Below are positions 31,324 through 43,026 of a DNA stretch of 64,000 nucleotides, piece after piece. The stretch lies in contig BDSL01000058.1 in the NCBI GenBank assembly GCA_003116995.1, positions 558,001-622,000 on the forward strand. The letters are read 5' to 3'. Numbering within the stretch: position 1 is the first letter of the stretch; each line of letters starts with the position of its first letter. The position numbers and the translations under genes were made by a program. The notes below the pieces were generated by a model that made no database searches, had not been told where the DNA came from, and worked only from the letters and a program-made list of their open reading frames with translations. Source of the stretch: Yamagishiella unicocca (Eukaryota > Chlorophyta > Chlorophyceae > Chlamydomonadales > Volvocaceae).

Positions 31324-34300
31324 GCGATAGGCAACCGGTGTGAGGCCGCTGCAGAAGTTGTTCGCACCCGCCTCGAGGTGAAGCTCGGGGGCCACGCAGC
31401 ATTAATTAAAAATACCCTCTATATTTAAGAAATTGAGGAAGAACAATCACTGCTCTTACTTTCTACCTTGCAGGTCTCAATTACCAACCGCTCTGACGAG
31501 CACTGAACTCACGTGGGCCCCTAGCGCACATATATAACTTGTGGCAAACCCGCGGACGTGTCGGCCGGACGTTTACTACCTCGTTGTTCGTATCAGTTTA
31601 TTCATTGGCTCGTGAAAAGCAATGCCGTATGCTGCGTTAACCACGTGTCTTTTCTCTGAAGCTGGCAACATGTCTGTATGCAAAGCTCTTCTAAACTAAA
31701 GCCAGCTTGGGAAGTGTCGAAATACCCGGTTTAAGAAAAAGGACCGTCGCTTAAACTCCAGTAGGCCTGTAGGGGTCCCCTGTCGAGCTGTCGTACACGT
31801 GGCAAAAGTGCACAGCATTTTGATCGGCGTAGAAGGAAGTGACGAGATGTTATTATCTTTGTGTCCACTACCCCCCGGCTTGAACGGACACGTGCATTGT
31901 GAAAATACGGATGTAACATCGTAACAGCACATTGGATTGTGTGTCGTGGAACCCGGCATGACGAATTGCTGTCATTTCGGCACATATTGTAGATATCATA
32001 TGAACGCGTACCGGGTACGGATGGATGGGATTGGGATCCGCAGGTTTGGACGTCCGAAGTGGATATTGATACACAGTGGAAGGACGTCATCAGTCCACGT
32101 AGTATAAATAATAACGAAATGTTACAGTGTCATTAAGCCCTTGCAGCCCCAGGAAAGAAGAGGGGCCCATGTGTCGTGTCCATGGCCTCAACCTATGACA
32201 GGCGGGGCTGAACACAGCAGCCGCCCCGAAGGCCACAGGGAAACCTTGAGTGGCACAAAGACGCTGGGAAAACCCAGGATGGGAAAACCCGGGACAAGCG
32301 GGGGCCTCAACCGAGACCTCACCGTACGACAAGCCAGCAAGCGCAGCCAACTGCGTGCGAGCGCAAAGCACCAGCTGGGTAAGGCACGGCCGGCCGGGTA
32401 AAGCACGGCCGGCCGGGTTAGGCACGGCCGGCCGGCGTGGAAAGAGTGTCCCAATCAAGGCTGGGCTGAAGTGCCCCAGTCCTGGCTGGGCAACAATGTT
32501 CTAGTCATGGCTGAACAGAAGTGCCCCGAGCCTTGGCTGGCTAGGCTGCAGTCATGGCTCAGCACGAGTGACCTGAGCATGGCTGAGCTAGAGCGTGACA
32601 GGGCTGCCCCAGCCTTAGGCAGGCCTGCCAGGCTCAGCTGCCCTACCCATAAATGTAAAGGTCACTCGGAATCATGGCGCAGATGCCCCAGCCATAATGC
32701 AAGTATGACTGGACGTGGAGGGGACCCAAAAGCTATAAGAATCGGGACCGTCGGACGGCCCCGTCTCGCTTCATGTCCTCATAGATACCTCGGCCACTCG
32801 GCTACATGCTTTACATAGCATCAGTCGGGCTTGCTTCACGTCTGTCGCACTCTTATACCCTACACTTTGAACTCGTGCGCGGATGGCTCAATACTTACGT
32901 ACACATGACGCATAACTTATGCTGCAGGTCTACATGTAAATTACTTATTTGGTTCACGTCGAGCCATCCGCCATTAGTATTGATCACTACACACTTTTGT
33001 AATTCTCCACTTGCAAGACATGAACAATGATATGTGTCACTTGCCCGAAATACAGCAAACAAGGAGAAGAATGAAGTCAATGGCCCATTTATTCTGGATA
33101 AGTGTAGTTTGGTACGGATCTCGGCAGGCGGATGCGTTCCGTGTGCATTAATGCGGCAACACATCAATCAAGTGTCTTGCGTGACATAGCCATGCCTGTG
33201 CAGAAAGTGTACGGTTTTTTTTAATGCATGGGGAATACGACTCTTATGCCATCTCGTCCCACCGGCGTAATTTAGCGAGGGGCGGCTTAACGAAAGAAGA
33301 CATGGATTAGGAAATTGGGATTGACCATCACCATTCGTAGCCGCTAATACGCTTAATCCTGAGTCGTCATGGTTGGAGCATCCTTGCAAAACGCGCCGCT
33401 CGTCTTCATTTGCCCGTTATTACTGCGTACCCTCGTGTACCCGGTACTTCCTAGCCTTAGTCCATATTGTGTGCATACATTCATCGGTTGTTAAACAAAA
33501 GGTAATAAAACCGGACCCGCCCATCCATTGCTTATGGGATCTGAGATTCCGCATATCCCTGTTGCAGACGCGGTTACCGCTGTATTGTGGGGAGCGGGGG
33601 TTTGTTCGTGGTGCTAAGCGGCCGTGGAGTCGAATGGCTGTGGCCGTTGCGTCGTGGCTGCTGTTTGGGCAGGGTCGCATTTTTGTGCCTCTCGGTGCTT
33701 CTCTATACGTGCTGTGCCCTTCGGGACGTCCGCTGGGTTACGCCCCACTTATCATACCGGTACCGTATGGTGAGAGTACGGACATGGGCCCCTCATCTTG
33801 TCCGGGCATGGGTTCGCCTGGGCTTGATTATACGCATTATTTTCGGCAATTTATTTATAGGCTCCTTCATGGAGCTACTAGCGCTAGCGGTGAGTAGAGG
33901 CAATACGAACATATACATCCGCAGTTCCGAGAGGGGATGTATTTAACAGCAACAAAGGTACAGGCTTGCGCGACCGCGTGTCTATGTAACAAGTTGTGTT
34001 GCCTTGAAATTAGCTGTCGTATGCTTTACGCCATGATGCCTTGACGTACGGACGCCAGCATGACTGTAGTAAGCGGCCCCACAACCTGCGCAGAAGACGT
34101 GTATTTTTATGATTAAAAACCTTGCAAGCATTTGATATTAAGCTCATCCCCTGCGCACTTGCGCGCCGGGATGGATAACTGGACGGGCCGCCCAGTCCGT
34201 TTGTACGAGGCTTCCAAGACACAGCCATGGGTAGATATATATGCCCTCTCGGGCGGCCAAGTGAGTGGCCATCCAGCGGACGGGGCGCTGCGGGAGCCCG

Positions 34301-34507
34301 ACCGCGAGCCAAACAGCTGCCCAGCCGCAGGTGCAGCAGGCTTTCCTTCAAGCCAACATTCTCGAAAGTAGGTCCAGTAATGCTCCATGCTCCTGCTCCT
34401 TCCGAATGCGCCGTCAAGTACGGGTCTGCCATCACGATGTGCCACGCATTCCCGACAGGCGCGCATTTGCAGAATTCGGAATAGACCCAGTTGCACAACA
34501 AACAACG
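31324..34507. other. Intergenic, no gene recognised
   Basis: Divergent interval between the kinase-like gene (minus) and the RAMA-domain gene (plus). It is AT-richer than its surroundings. ORFs at 33373-33897 and 33587-33946 overlap in different frames and have no recognisable domain. It contains the GGCCGGCC-bearing repeat at 32378-32437 and degenerate CTGGCTG-type repetition at about 32450-32620. Confidence 0.5.
32378..32437. repeat. 19-20 bp tandem repeat with GGCCGGCC cores, 3 copies
   Basis: Three units of GGTAAGGCACGGCCGGCC type with A/T variants at the GGTAAGG/GGTAAAG/GGTTAGG positions. Each carries a GGCCGGCC palindrome. Confidence 0.88.
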
Positions 34508-35255
34508 ATGCCCGAGGACCTGTCCTTGAGCCTGGGCGGCCTCCAGTTCACCAGCGACCCCCCCCCGGACTTCAGCAGCGGCCGGCCCGTCTCGCTGATG
34601 AAGCTACAAGCCAAGTACGTAACCAGGGCGCACCTGGAGCGGTGTTGATGCAACCGTAGCATAGTATGCCGTTCTGCCGATAAGACGGGATTTGCACGCG
34701 GCCCCAGCCTCCCCCATGCGGCGCTCCCCAACCTTCGCCCGCCCGACGCCTCCGCCCACTGCAGGGGTGGCATCGCGCCACGATTCCCTCGGGCTCTGGA
34801 CCACCACGACCCGGCGCCCCCTCCGACCGACATCCCGGGCATCCACCAGCTGCTGGAGGGGCTGGACGATATGCTGGCTGACGCCGACAACCTGCAGCTG
34901 CTGGACGTGACTTACATGCCTGCGCCGGAGACGCCTGTCGGACAGCACCAGTCGCAGCACCAGCACCAGCACCAACAGCTAACCCAACCACACCGGCCGT
35001 ATCAGCAACTGATTTCCAACCCGCAACAACGAAACATGCAGCTGCAGCCAGGACTTGCCCAGGCCGCCATTCCGTGGCCGCAGCAAAACCACCCCCACCA
35101 AAGCCAGCAGCAACAGCAACAGCAGCAGCAACAGGAACACCAGCAGCAGCAGGAGGCGTTCCTGGTGGCCCCCTCGACCCTGGGTGGTCGGTCCGTCGGC
35201 CTCAACGACCCCGCATTTCGCCTGCTCCCGCATCACATGCATCCGCAGCAGCACC

Positions 35256-35287
<32 letters not shown>

Positions 35288-38200
35288 CATCGCAACCTGA
35301 GTGACTCCCCCCACCTTCCCAGTAGCGGCAGCCTCAGCGGCCCCTCCATCCGGGCACTCGAGGCGTCCCGACTAGGCGCCGCTGGCTCCAGCGGCCGCAT
35401 GAACAGCCCCGACGGCAACCAGCAGTGGTTGCCGCTGTCTACGGCGACCGCGGCGGCCTGCAGTATGGGCGGCATGGCGAGCAACCTGACGCGGAGCAGC
35501 GAGTTGCTACGAGATGCGACCGACTCGAGTGGCGCAGCGGGCTGGGGAGGCAGCGTTCCAGGCTGGGGGGTGCCTCCGGATTTGGAGGAGCACCTGGATG
35601 GGGACATGCTGCTGCCGGCGCACCAGCAACAGCAGTACCACCACCACCACCACCAGCTGCCATCCCACGCCCGGCAACAGCTGCAGGCCTCCCAGCGGCA
35701 GCCGCCGCTGCCTGACTTCCTGCAGGCCGCCGCACCGTCACCGTCGCCGGCTTTCGGCGGGACAGCGGCGCCCTTCTTGGGGGCCAACCTGGGCGCCCCC
35801 GACGGGTGCGGAATGGGGGCCCGGCTGGCGGGGGGAAGCCCGGGGGCTGTAGGCGCGGGGTTTCGGAGCCAGTCTGTGGCGCACGGCAGCGCGCCTAACA
35901 TCGCGGCGGCGGCGGTGACGGCGCTGGTGGACAATGTGTCGTACGCGGGAGTGGGGGGCGTCTGCGGCGAGGAGGGCATTGGGTTTCCCGTGGCGCCTCT
36001 CAAGATGCTGCGTGGTACCTGCCAGGCGCCGGCCGAACCACCGCTCCAGAGCCTGTCCGACAAGGTGACGTCCGGTGCGCTGAGCCACAGCAGCGGCACC
36101 TACCTGACCCTGGATGCTTTCTCGTTGCAGCAGCACCACCAGCAGCACCACCACCAGTACCACCAGCAGCAGCAGCAGCAGCAGCAATCATCCAAAGCCC
36201 TGACTCAGACCGGAAACCAGCACCACCACCAGCTGCAGATGGGTACTGGTGTGATGTCCATGGTCGGCTCCGAAATCGGCCCAACGGCCCAAGGCATCCC
36301 CCGCGTGACCCCCTGCCGCATGGCAAGTGAGCCGCTGCAAGTGCAGGCGCAGCAAGCGCAGGCCCTGCAGCAACCACAGCAGCACAGCGGAGGCTCGTCA
36401 CCGGCTCGTCTGGTTGTGTGCGGCCAGCCGCAGCAGGAGTCACGGACGGACCTCCGGCGGCAGCTGCTCACCATGATGGTCGACAGTACGGCGCAGGAGG
36501 GCTCGGCGGCATCGCCTGGCTGGGGGTCGGCCGGGGAGGGCGGCGGGTCTGGGGTGGGACGCGGGGGCGGGGGCGGGGGCGGGGGCTCCTACAGCACCCC
36601 CTCCCCAGAATGCGAGGTGGTGCAGGCGGTCTTATCGCGGCTGGAGGTGGAGGTGGAGGAGGAGGTGACGGACCGGGGGGTCACCCGGCAGGCCAGCGGC
36701 AGCACCATCAGCGCGGCGGATGATCAAGAGTTCGCACCGCAGGTGGGGGCTGCGGCGGCGGGAGGGGCAATGGCGGTGGTGGAAGGGGCAACGGCGGGAG
36801 GGGCAATGGCGGTGGTGGAAGGGGCAACGGCGGGAGGGGCAATGGCGGTGGTGGAAGGGGCAACGGCGGGAGGGGCAATGGCGGTGGTGGAAGGGGCAAC
36901 GATGGGGGTTACAAAAGAAGTCCGCGGGTCCACGGCCGACAAACCAAGGGCGATGATGATTGGGTTCCCAGAAGAGATAATTGGCGAGTAGACGGAAGTG
37001 CTGTGGAATCGTAAGATAACGGTGACGTAGACTAGTAGGAAAAAAATGGCGCCATGAAGTGATTGAGTGGGAAACGAAGGAGAGGCGGCTGGGAGAGGAG
37101 CTGGTTGTTAGGAAGTGAATGCGGGTCGGGAAACGTGAAGGGCGTCCCTCCCAGGGCGGCGGTGGAAGGGAGGTTACCATGGAGAGGGGAAGGGGAAGGG
37201 CGAGATGTTCGACTTACATAATGCTGCGATGAGGGCGGCGGGCCCGCGCTGCAGGCGCAGACACGGCCCTTCCTCCCCCCGCACTCCATCCCTCTACCCC
37301 ACCCTTTGCGCAAACAGGCCCGCTCCCTGGCCTCCCCTGGAGTGCGGCCGACCCGCGGGGCGTCCGTGTCCGGAAGCGGCAGCAGCGGCCCGCTCAGCAC
37401 CAGCCAGCTGCAAAGCAAGGCGGCGCAGCGCGCGGCCGCGGCGGCGGCGGCGCGGGAGGCGGCTGGTACCACTAAAGCGGGCCGGCCGCGTCAGCGCACT
37501 CGCACGGTCTCCACTCTTGCCGATGTGATCCGCTTCAGCCTCATTGCTCCCGGCCAGCACCAGCTGCTGGTGGGCAACCAAGACCTGGTGGATGTGACCG
37601 TTCACGCCGATGGTGAGCAGTCGGTTGCGGTCGGTTGCGGTCGGTCGCGTGGTTTCGGAGGCATCGCAACGGAGGTGTCTGAGCCGGTTACGGCTCCGCG
37701 AGGGGACGGGTCTTGTGTATGGGGTGAGCCCGCTGCGGGCTACCGGACGGTAGGGCCCTAGCCTAGCTGAACTGCGCGGCAGGGTCCGGGACAGACATTA
37801 ACACGCCGGTCCCACCCCACCCCACCTCCGATGTGTTGCACAGGCCGCATCGAGTCCACGTTTGGCGAGTTCCGCTCCGTGAGCAGTCTGGCGCTGGCGG
37901 TGCTGCGGCAGCGGAACCCCAACCGCATGGCGTGCGATGGCTGGCAGGAGGTGAGGGGCGGGACAGAGGCAGAGCGGGGGGGAGAGAAGGCGGGAGGGGC
38001 AGAGGGAGGGCAAGACAGAGGCAGGGCGGGAGAGGGGACAGCTGGGCGGCGCAGGGACGGGCCGTGCAGGTGCTGGGTGGCGAGGAAGCGGATCTGCGAT
38101 GGCGGCTGTCGGTTCCTTCACGACAGGGCACCGCAGCTGGGTGTGGCAGCTCGACACCGCCCTCCTCGCACCGCACCCGGGTGCTGCGGCGCACCCTGCT

Positions 38201-38361
38201 CGCCAGCACCCGCGCTACGAAAGCAGCTCCGAAGTGGTCTGCGCCACGCGCTGTTGCCCGTCCAGGTCAGGCTCAATGGCGTACGGTTGGACGAGATGCG
38301 ACAGGAAGCGGTCCGGCTGCTGGCGAGGGAGCAGGCCGCAGGAGGCACGAAGGCGGATTAG
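34508..38361 (+). CDS. Gln/His-rich protein with C-terminal RAMA domain, 5 exons
   Basis: Exons 34508-34614, 34765-36742, 37318-37612, 37844-37950 and 38266-38361 give 860 residues with closing phases. The first 700 residues are low complexity, with poly-Gln and poly-His runs and Ser/Gly/Ala stretches typical of volvocine nuclear regulators. A conserved-looking acidic segment (IPGIHQLLEGLDDMLADADN) lies at about 50-70. Residues ~760-855 match the RAMA fold (restriction-enzyme adenine methylase associated): STLADVIRFSLIAPGQH, DGRIESTFGEFRSVSSLAL, NRMACDGWQEVRLNGVRLDE. RAMA domains are linked to modified-DNA or chromatin recognition, so a nuclear DNA- or chromatin-associated role is inferred. 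A Thr/Arg basic patch (GRPRQRTRT) precedes the domain. If intron 36743-37317 is retained, translation continues to a stop at 36989-36991. Confidence 0.8.
36758..36901. repeat. 36-bp minisatellite, 4 copies
   Basis: Four near-identical 36-bp units beginning 16 bp after the RAMA gene donor at 36742. The unit length is divisible by three and the exon frame stays open, so unspliced RNA would encode four copies of GGAMAVVEGATA. Confidence 0.95.
36919..36966 (+). repeat. Dispersed repeat family E, copy 2
   Basis: AAGTCCGCGGGTCCACGGCC then GACAAACCAAGGGCGATGAT, in the intron of the RAMA-domain gene. A fragment (GTGGATTCGCGGATT) is also found near 19126-19150 in IFT139. Confidence 0.72.
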
Positions 38362-38464
38362 CACACCGCCTCCTCCTCCTCCTCCTCGAAGCGCAGCCTG
38401 AAGGGCGGCACCAGGAAGGGATGCAGCCAGGCCATGAGTGGGTCTATGGGCATTCCCACGTTAC

Positions 38465-38593
38465 GCGATACGATACGTTTTCAGCAAGGAATTTGGGTCG
38501 GGCGTTTACGATACGATACGTTTTCAGCAAGGAATTTGAGTCGGGCGTTTACGATACGATACGTTTTCAGCAAGGAATTTGGGTCAGGCGTTT
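38465..38593. repeat. 43-bp tandem repeat, 3 copies
   Basis: Units of GATACGATACGTTTTCAGCA followed by AGGAATTTGGGTCGGGCGTTT, about 100 bp after the RAMA gene stop codon and therefore probably in its 3' untranslated region. Confidence 0.93.
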
Positions 38594-38890
38594 ATACGAC
38601 GTATGTCCGGGCGGCTGCCCTCGGACCTCACCTACACGTCCGGGCGGCTGACTCACCTTGGTGGAGGGGAGTAGCTGCGCGTTTGATGAAATGTGCTGGA
38701 TGCGTGCCTTCCCCAGAGCAACGGTGAAGCAGGCAGGCGAGGTTGGGGACGAATGGAGTGGGGTTACGGGTTACCGAACGAAACCGGAAACTGGTATTCT
38801 AGAAACCGGTGCGGTGTGGTGCGTGTGGTGCGGCGAAGTGAGATCTAATGGTGAGACGGTGAGCTGGCAGGCGCACGTGGGTGGATTAAG

Positions 38891-38895
38891 TGTAA
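38891..38895 (+). terminator. Candidate TGTAA polyadenylation signal, RAMA gene
   Basis: TGTAA about 530 nt after the stop codon at 38361. No closer copy on the plus strand was noticed. Confidence 0.4.
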
Positions 38896-39817
38896 CGGTT
38901 TGTGGACACGCGTTAGTTGTTCGTACAGGGGCCGGCGTTAGGCAGCGTGTTTCTTACCTGAAGCTGTTTGATTTGCGCGACATACGTATGGGGTGCTGCG
39001 CGTCAAGGGGGCTTGCAGGGTGGGTAAGCAAGCATGGGTGTGTTGATTTACCACGAACTTTACACGGAAAAGGAATAAGTCAGACGGGGATCCGGTGTAG
39101 GAGGCGTGTGCGTGCGTGTGATTCTTTGCTCGTTTCGTCGCGTACGAGTTTTTAAGACGGCGGCACGGAGTTCCGGCTAGCGGCAGGCCTGCTGGAAGAG
39201 CTTTTGGCAGATACCGCGGGCGATAGTTAATCGTGCCAAATGGACGTGTTGACTTCTTCAGGTTGCAGTTGCAGGTGGTTGATTTCGTTGTTTGGTGTCG
39301 GGCTACAACAAGCCGGCCTTTCCAATCAGTGCGTGATTAATGCGTACCAGACACGTCGCAAGGGGCCTAACAGAAACATGGCAGCTAGATAGGAGGTGTT
39401 AGCTCTGGTGAGATTCCGGTATCACTGCGCCGAGACCCGCGCATTGCTTTCTTCGAAGCGGGCTCTTCAGGTAGGAGACGTGGCACGTGAGATCGTCAGT
39501 TATCCGAGAAGGCATGCTCGCAAGTCCTGGCGGCTCCCCTCAGGACTCACCACGCGCGCCTTGGGTGTCCGCCGCACACGACGACGACACTGGCGCGCAG
39601 CGCCTGCGCGCTCTCACACACTGGCGTGGTATACGTGATAGCGGTGTGGGTGTTAGTGCTGGTGGCAGCGATGGCAATGGTGGCGGTGGTGATGGAAAGC
39701 TGGTCTGCTGGCTCCGGGGCGGGTTGCATTACCGTGCTCGGCGCCACCGGGGGCTCCTCGAGCCGTTTCGCGGACGCCAGCCATGGATTCAAAGAGTCAA
39801 GAACATCGAAGCGGCGG

Positions 39818-39905
39818 CTCGTGAGCATTTTGACGCGTCAGCGTTGGTCGTGAAAGTGTGACTCGTGAGCATTTTGACGCGTCAGCGTTGGTCGTGAAAG
39901 TGTGA
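39818..39905. repeat. 44-bp tandem duplication
   Basis: CTCGTGAGCATTTTGACGCG followed by TCAGCGTTGGTCGTGAAAGT and GTGA, present twice head to tail (39818-39861 and 39862-39905) with essentially no divergence. Confidence 0.95.
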
Positions 39906-40431
39906 TTGGGACGCGACTGAGTGAAATCGGGGGCCGGACCCCAACCCCGCACGTGTACGACGACACTGAAGCCGGCGTTTACTGCACATCTTGTTGCTTC
40001 GTAACTCTCTGGGCTGAATAACTATTTATGATATCTGGGAACTGCCAAAGTGCCAGATACAAATGCAGGAATACGTTATGGGCGTCCTTTTCCACGTGAC
40101 CTGATATTCATAGTTGCGGGCTACCCTGCAAATGGCGCGCTGGCGGTGTGGCGAAGGAGGGGAGGGACAGGATGTACAGCGTTGTTAGGCGTGGTTTCGC
40201 ACACCTTGCGGCGGTCGAGTAGTTCGAGGATATCCCGTAGTGTCTCGAAGCTTGAGGTCCTGGATGGAGATATCGCATACGGGCCCCAGCGTATGTGCAC
40301 CAGTGTACGGCACGGGGCCCTACCAACCACCAGGAGTCCGAGCTCATGCTTGTGGGGTCGGAATGTCGCCCCGAAAACTAAATTATATACTTGAAGTGGT
40401 GTCGAATGGGCTAGGGATTTCGTTTTCTCGC

Positions 40432-42163
40432 TCCCGGGGCGATGATGCCGTCCGCCATGCCGCCGGCTGTGTGACGCCTCCCACCCACCAAGCACGAGCC
40501 TTAAGCCGGCGGCCGGCCAGCTTTTCGGTCGGCATTTTTTCCTTTTACAGGACGTCTTTTCCCACGTCGTCGTGCTCTCCTGCCAAGGAGGTCATGCGAA
40601 TCTTTACGTGTAATTCGCTCGGCGACAGTCTGCTGGCCTAACGATGGCAGGCGCATGAAAACAGCTGCTTTGTAAAGAGCTAAAACCCTATGTATGAGAA
40701 CCCATAGCTTCATGATGGAGTGCCACGTGCGGCCAGCCGCTGCGATAAGGAGGGCGAAGCAAGGTGAGCATGAGGGGGCATCGGCGTAAAGGGAGGTGGC
40801 GGTGTAGAGGGCGTGGTTGACAACACCTTTTGTCCTGCCTATTGGTCCCGAGTTCACTGTAGCAAGTACTACTACCACTACTATTCCTACTTGTACCTAC
40901 TACTACCACCACAGCGACTTGTTGCTGGAAGCAGCAGCCGCCGTTGCTATGCCAGGCCCTCACTGCTCCGCAATGGCCTAGCCACTGCTATGGTTCTTCG
41001 TTCCCCCCTAGGCCGTGTATCCACCAGACGCGGCACAGGTGCTCCAAAGAACACGCACTGCAGCCCCTGACTGCCTGGAAAGCGCCTCTCTTGCCTGAGG
41101 TCACCCGCCCGCCTTGCTGCCGGCACCGGCCGCCCCGGGGTACTCCTCGCGTTATCACTACCGCCTGCCGGCTGGCCTCGCAAGTGCTGAATTCCATTCC
41201 ACCCCAGTTTTGGGAGCTGGGAGCCGTAGTGTCGTGGGGCGCGTCGAAAACAACGGCCGTACAGTATTAGGTGTCTCATACGCATCGGTTCAGGCAATGT
41301 ATGACCTGTGTTACACGGACCTGCCTCCCCTGGAGCCACGAGGTGCGTCCAGCGCAACGCAACTCGCCGCAGCCATCGCACCCCCGGCATCTCGCCAATG
41401 CACCTGCAGCGGAACGCGCCACACGTCACCAGCACAGCCTCTTGGCAGAGGCTGAGGCAGTCCCCGTTGGTGGCTGCAACCCCCAAGGCTTCAAGCACAG
41501 CAACACGTCCCCTCTTTCCCTGGCCCGCAAGCGGTCCCTGCAATGCCACTGCCGCCGGCCCCCCGCCATCAGCCACACCAGCACGCTGTGGCTCCCACGA
41601 CGCGTCCCTGACCCGCTGTGCCTGGCGCCAGCAGCGCCGCCTCCCTCGTCTGCCTCCCGCTTTTCCTCCCCAAAGCAGTCCCAGCCCCTTATTTGAGCTG
41701 CTTGAGGGCCGAACCCTGTCCTTGGAAGAACATGAAGGACAGGAAGAAGTCCGCGATGAAGATGGTGACGAGCGAGATGACGACCGCGCTGGTGGTGGAC
41801 TCGCCCACACCCTTGGCGCCGCCGCTGGTGGTGAAGCCCCAGGCACAGCTGATCTGCATGTTGGACGGCGGCGGTGGCAACGGCAACGGCGGCGGGGGCG
41901 GCGGGTTGTGAGGGGGGGGCACAGGCACCAGCAGCAGCAACGTGAGCAAAGGAACGCGGGGTTGAGAGGGGGGGTATGGGCTGGCAAGGTGATAATGGGG
42001 CAAGAGCTGTTGGCTGCGGTTAGTAGGCCTTATGCACCCGTCCCCAGTGTTCGGTTGTCCCCAAACCGTTGCTACCCAAACACACCACGCTCGGGGTCTC
42101 CCAACTCCTGACACCAGCGCTCCACCGCCGTAGCATCATGCGTAGTCAGCCAGTGATGCTGAC
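40432..42163. repeat. Duplicated segment, copy 1 (TGD1 3' end)
   Basis: Nearly identical to 46175-47302 in the same orientation. Alignable blocks are 40432-40611 with 46175-46356, and 41218-42163 with 46357-47302. A 606-bp stretch (40612-41217) is present only here. The segment carries the last exon of TGD1 and its downstream sequence but none of the upstream exons. Confidence 0.93.
41689..41853 (-). pseudogene. Duplicate of the terminal TGD1 exon
   Basis: Encodes [20 protein letters not shown] through [16 protein letters not shown] and stop, with the same predicted protein as the TGD1 last exon at 46828-46992. The acceptor (ATGCAG before ATCAGC) is preserved. Upstream on the minus strand it runs into a DUF1640 copy rather than TGD1 exons. 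It can therefore only be used as a distant alternative terminal exon, or is dead. Confidence 0.88.
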
Positions 42164-43026
42164 TGCGCAAGGACCTCATTTTTGGGGGGATGAGCGAGTC
42201 GAACGTGGATGCAGTCGTGCGGAACTTCATCCGGTATGACTTCGCCGTGGCTACGAAGAGCGACATAGAGCGGCTCGAAGCGGAGCTTGACTCCAAGATG
42301 AAGCTGCGCCAAGCGGAGCTGGACTCCAAGATGGCGCTGCTCAAAGCGGACCTGGACTCCAAGATGCTGCTGCTCAAAGCGGACCTGGACTCCAAGATGA
42401 AGCTGCTCAAAGCGGAACCGGAGCTGCTCAAAGAGGACCTGAAATTCGATTCGAAGCTGCTCAAAGCGGACCTGGAGCTGCTCAAAGAGGACCTGAAATC
42501 CGAGCTGAAGCAGTTCGAGTTGCGGCAGCGGTTGTGGCTACTTGGTGCGGTGGCTTTGGTCTCCATCGCAGCAGCCGGCAGCGACAGCTACTTCCGGCAG
42601 CTAATCACGACGTTGTTCAAGCTGTGAAGGTGAGCGGTGTCAACTTTTGGGTGGGGGCTAGCATGTAGCTGTCGCTGCCGGCTGCTGCGATGGAGCCCAA
42701 AGCCACCGCACCAAGTAGCCACAACCGCTGCCGCAACTCGAACTGCTTCAGCTCGGATCTCAGGTCCTCTTTGAGCAGCTCCAGGTCCGCTTTGAGCAGC
42801 TTCGAATCGAATTTCAGGTCCTCTTTGAGCAGCTCCGGTTCGGCTTTGAGCAGCTTCATCTTGGAGTCCAGCTCCGCTTGGCGCAGCTTCATCTTGGAGT
42901 CAAGCTCCGCTTCGAGCCGCTCTATGTCGCTCTTCGTAGCCACGGCGAAGTCATACCGGATGAAGTTCCGCACGACTGCATCCGCGTTCGACTCGCTCAT
43001 CCCCCCAAAAATGAGGTCCTTGCGCA
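42164..43026. repeat. Large inverted repeat of DUF1640 gene copies
   Basis: The plus-strand copy (42164 to about 42600) and the minus-strand copy (about 42664-43026) are inverted relative to each other around a spacer of about 63 bp (GGTGAGCGGTGTCAACTTTT and following). Arms exceed 350 bp with few differences apart from loss or gain of internal coiled-coil repeat units. Single-stranded DNA or RNA here could fold into a long hairpin. Confidence 0.9.
42190..42627 (+). pseudogene. DUF1640/CCDC90-like gene, 5'-truncated copy A
   Basis: 145 residues from MSESNVDAVVRNFIRYDFAV through VATKSDIERLEAELDSKM, a run of about 12-residue coiled-coil repeats (LLKADLDSKM type), and a C-terminal hydrophobic segment RLWLLGAVALVSIAAAGSDS. 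Compared with the copy at 51316 it lacks the N-terminal presequence. The homology starts at 42164, exactly where the TGD1 duplication ends. It has an ATG, but expression is doubtful. Confidence 0.75.

Larger units (their letters stand above)
38362..40431. other. Intergenic, no gene recognised
   Basis: Contains the RAMA gene 3' region, the 43-bp repeat and a 44-bp tandem duplication. ORFs such as 39487-39861 lack recognisable motifs. Confidence 0.5.

Noticed and set aside
33373..33946. Two overlapping ORFs with hydrophobic stretches
   Set aside because: They occupy the same DNA in different frames, without motifs or exon signals. No basis for a gene call.
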